Source of the DNA: Actinomycetes bacterium
Lineage (GTDB): Bacteria > Actinomycetota > Acidimicrobiia > Acidimicrobiales > Acidimicrobiaceae
Assembly (NCBI GenBank): GCA_021823045.1
Contig: JAKAPB010000056.1
Span: 1 to 8,202 of the forward strand
Direction of reading: 5' to 3'
DNA: 8,202 nt
Positions 6,187-8,202 of this stretch are shown here, one piece after another. Position numbers and translations under genes: made by a program. The notes under the pieces were generated by a model. The model was given only the letters and a program-made list of their open reading frames with translations. It did no database searches and had not been told where the DNA came from. The stretch's first letter is position 1; each line of letters starts with the position of its first letter.

Positions 6187-7524
6187 TCACCGGATAAGCA
6201 GTTCGGCCACCCTGTACGCGAGGTCCAAACTCTGACGAGCGTTCAGCCGCGGGTCACAGATGGTGTTGTAGTTTGAATCGAGCTCGCTTAGCAGGATTTC
6301 CTCCGAGCCACCGACGCATTCGGTGACGTCGTCTCCTGTCAACTCGATGTGAACACCCCCGGCCCAGGTCCCTATGGACCGGTGGACTTCGAAAAATAGC
6401 CTTATCTCTTCGAGTACGTCTTCGAATCTTCGGGTCTTATAACCCGATTCCGATACGAAGGTGTTGCCGTGCATCGGATCACACGACCATATCACCGGGT
6501 AACCTTCGTTGCGAACGGCCTCGACTAGAGGCGGAAGGGAGTCCTCGATCTGTGACCTCCCCATCCTGGAAATGAGGGTGAGACGTCCGGGCTGTTTTTT
6601 GGGGTCGAGGATTGCGCAGAGTTCAAGCAACTCATCACTAGATATCTTCGGACTCACTTTGCAACCGATAGGGTTGGCAACCCCGGAAGCATAGCGGATG
6701 TGGGCCGAATCAACCTGACGGGTTCTTTCTCCAATCCAGATCATGTGGGCCGAGAGGTCATAGTAGAGGTCTGTGTTTGCTACCTTGTGGGTCAAAGCTG
6801 CGTCATAGTGCAGCAGTAGTGCCTCGTGGCTGGTCCAGAAGTCCACTTGCCCTAGTGCCGCTTCGTCAGCGAGGTCGATCCCGCAGGCCGCCATGAACTT
6901 GAGTGCCCGGGTAATTTCTGAAGCTATGGTGTCGTAACGCTCACCTTCGGAAGATGTAGCCACAAATTCCTGGTTCCAGTTGTGAACCTGCGATAGGTCA
7001 GCGAAGCCGCCACGAGTCAGCGACCGTAAAAGGTTCAGCGTCGAAGCAGATATGTTGTACGCCTCGATCAGGCGTCCGGGATCTGGCCTCCTGGCTTCGA
7101 TGTCAAATGCATCATCATGGATGATGTGACCCCTAAACGAAGGCAATTCAACGCCTTTGTACTTCTCCAACGGTGAAGACCTCGGTTTGGCGTACTGTCC
7201 GGCGATCCTACCGACTTTGACCACCGGAACACCGGACGAGTAGGTTAGCACCACCGCCATCTGCAGGATAACCTTGAGTCTCCTTCTGACCGAAGCCGCC
7301 GAGTGGTCGTGAAATGACTCTGCGCAGTCCCCGGCCTGCAAGACAAAGGCCCTTCCCTTTGATACCTGCGCTAGAGCGTCTTTAAGCGCTACGATCTCGT
7401 TGGGATATACCAGCGGTGGAAAGGTCGACAGCTCTTTGGTGGCCGTTTCCAGAGCGAGCGGATCTGGCCAATCGGGCTGCTGCTCGGCATGCCTTTCCAT
7501 CCAGTCCCACGGCGTCCACGCCAT
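6187..7524 (-). CDS. aroG: Class II 3-deoxy-D-arabino-heptulosonate 7-phosphate (DAHP) synthase
   Basis: Condenses phosphoenolpyruvate with erythrose 4-phosphate to DAHP, the committed first step of the shikimate pathway to Phe, Tyr and Trp; cytoplasmic and metal-dependent. The 445 residues cover the whole class II fold. Metal ligands align with those known from the Mycobacterium tuberculosis enzyme (Cys87, His369, Glu411, Asp441): C67 in LQAGDCAESF, H352 in CDPMHGNT, E394 in VHIELTG and D424 in ICDPRLN. Other hallmarks are VVKVGRIAGQYAKPRSSP (101-118), WIGERTRQVDSAHIRYASG (263-281) and PGRLTLISRMG (312-322). Compared with the 462-residue mycobacterial protein the N-terminus is about 20 residues shorter and starts directly at a plant-like segment (AEQQPDWPDPLALE). 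ATG start with GAAAGG 7 nt upstream. It stands alone here, divergent from the F420-type oxidoreductase. Class II DAHP synthases are often called aroG, aroF or aroH; the function is certain, the symbol less so. Confidence 0.96.
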   Translation of the reverse strand: MAWTPWDWMERHAEQQPDWPDPLALETATKELSTFPPLVYPNEIVALKDALAQVSKGRAFVLQAGDCAESFHDHSAASVRRRLKVILQMAVVLTYSSGVPVVKVGRIAGQYAKPRSSPLEKYKGVELPSFRGHIIHDDAFDIEARRPDPGRLIEAYNISASTLNLLRSLTRGGFADLSQVHNWNQEFVATSSEGERYDTIASEITRALKFMAACGIDLADEAALGQVDFWTSHEALLLHYDAALTHKVANTDLYYDLSAHMIWIGERTRQVDSAHIRYASGVANPIGCKVSPKISSDELLELCAILDPKKQPGRLTLISRMGRSQIEDSLPPLVEAVRNEGYPVIWSCDPMHGNTFVSESGYKTRRFEDVLEEIRLFFEVHRSIGTWAGGVHIELTGDDVTECVGGSEEILLSELDSNYNTICDPRLNARQSLDLAYRVAELLIR

Positions 7525-7531
7525 TTGAGAG

Positions 7532-7537
7532 CCTTTC
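7532..7537 (-). promoter_or_regulatory. Ribosome binding site of the DAHP synthase gene
   Basis: GAAAGG on the minus strand, 7 nt before the ATG at 7524-7522, supports this start over any longer N-terminal extension. Confidence 0.6.
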
Positions 7538-7661
7538 TATTCTAAGCAAGCTTTTAGGAGAGAGTTTCTTTTGATCACATTGTCGTCGGAAGCCCTTTGC
7601 ATAAACAGTAGTGGCAAGAGCGAAGAATCACCATGTTTGTATCGCGTGTGCAAATCTCAAC

Positions 7662-7670
7662 TGGTATATA
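7662..7670 (+). promoter_or_regulatory. Possible extended -10 promoter element for the oxidoreductase gene
   Basis: TGGTATATA fits the extended -10 form TGnTATAAT at four of the six -10 positions and lies about 36 nt before the ATG at 7707. The nearest -35-like TTGTAT (7637-7642) is 22 bp away, too far for a normal spacer, so support is weak. The 182-bp spacer 7525-7706 must serve both divergent genes; no clear promoter for the minus-strand gene was recognised. Confidence 0.3.
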
Positions 7671-7706
7671 TGCCCTAACGCCCGCCATGGGGACTTAAAT
7701 TGTCTT

Positions 7707-8202
7707 ATGGCAAATTTTCGATTTGGAGTTCAGCTTTCTGCGGCGTCCAATGCAAAGCAGTGGATGTCGATCGTGAAACGGATCGAGAGTTTGCGCTACT
7801 CGACCATAATGGTTCCGGATCACTTTGATGCCCAGCTGTCACCGATATCGGCACTCTCCTTCGCAGCGGCAGCGACCGAGACGGTAAATGTAGGTACCCT
7901 TGTTGCCTCCAATGACTACCGCCATCCAGTCGTGCTGGCAAGGGAGATCACTACCTTATCTGCGCTTAGCGGCGGGAGGGTGGAGCTTGGCCTGGGAGCC
8001 GGATGGTTGAAGGCCGATTACGAATCTTCGGGTTTGAGTCTTGATCCCCCCGGGACTCGGGTGGCCCGCCTAGGCGAGTCCGTCGAGATCATGAAGTCGA
8101 TGTTTCAAGGGGAAGAGCTAGCTTTTGACGGCGAGTTTTACCAAGTGCACGGTGCGGCCGCATACCCGGCACTCCCCGAAGGTCAACGTCCGCGACTTAC
8201 CA
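7707..8202 (+). CDS. LLM-class F420-dependent oxidoreductase, 5' part (3' end outside window)
   Basis: The first 165 residues of a luciferase-like monooxygenase-fold (TIM-barrel) flavin/F420 oxidoreductase; the frame stays open to the window end. It begins FRFGVQLSAASNAKQW (residues 4-19), with VPDHFD (36-41), LSGGRVELGLGAGW (87-100), DYESSGLSLDPPGTRVARL (103-121) and FDGEFYQVHG (140-149). These blocks match the actinobacterial F420-dependent subgroup typified by M. smegmatis MSMEG_2516, in which coenzyme F420 is the expected hydride carrier. The substrate is unknown. The ATG at 7707 is placed by the conserved N-terminal beta strand; the ribosome binding site is weak (GGGGA about 13 nt upstream). 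The C-terminal part, including the usual P-x-x-x-GG phosphate-binding segment, lies beyond the window. It is divergent from the DAHP synthase gene, with no evident metabolic link. Family membership is secure; F420 rather than FMN is inferred from the subgroup. Confidence 0.93.
   Translation, partial: MANFRFGVQLSAASNAKQWMSIVKRIESLRYSTIMVPDHFDAQLSPISALSFAAAATETVNVGTLVASNDYRHPVVLAREITTLSALSGGRVELGLGAGWLKADYESSGLSLDPPGTRVARLGESVEIMKSMFQGEELAFDGEFYQVHGAAAYPALPEGQRPRLT

Overview
The window looks like chromosomal DNA of an actinobacterium, most likely an acidimicrobial lineage (relatives of Acidimicrobium, Ferrimicrobium, Ferrithrix, Acidithrix). This is an inference. It rests on moderate GC content, a class II (mycobacterial/plant-type) DAHP synthase, an F420-type luciferase-like oxidoreductase, and a secreted protein built from 42-residue GYWLVASDGG...FGDA repeats, a repeat I associate with Acidimicrobiia.

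Left part (1-3680, + strand): a tight gene run. It starts with the 3' part of proA (gamma-glutamyl phosphate reductase, proline synthesis). A MoxR/CoxD-type AAA+ ATPase overlaps it by 1 nt, a CoxE-type VWA-domain protein follows after 6 nt, and a histidine-phosphatase-family protein comes after 33 nt. The ATPase and VWA protein form a classic two-component chaperone/metal-insertion pair, but no CO dehydrogenase genes are visible, so the client is unknown. A perfect 15-bp tandem duplication straddles the VWA stop codon.

Middle (3670-5181, - strand): a secreted or membrane-anchored protein with a signal anchor, four full 42-residue repeats and a C-terminal GH25-like (lysozyme-type muramidase) domain. 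Its 3' end overlaps the phosphatase gene tail-to-tail by 11 bp. Upstream of it lies about 1 kb (5182-6186) without a convincing gene. That gap holds several inverted repeats and, near its right end, a likely terminator for the next gene.

Right part: the class II DAHP synthase gene (6187-7524, - strand), first step of the shikimate pathway, is divergent from the start of an LLM-class F420-dependent oxidoreductase (7707 onward, + strand), which is cut by the window end. The 182-bp divergent spacer should carry both promoters.

Most of the window is ordinary housekeeping or accessory sequence. The points most worth a second look are the orphan MoxR-CoxE pair, the recently duplicated repeats of the muramidase-like protein, and the inverted-repeat-rich gap. 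I did not find a convincing wholly new system.
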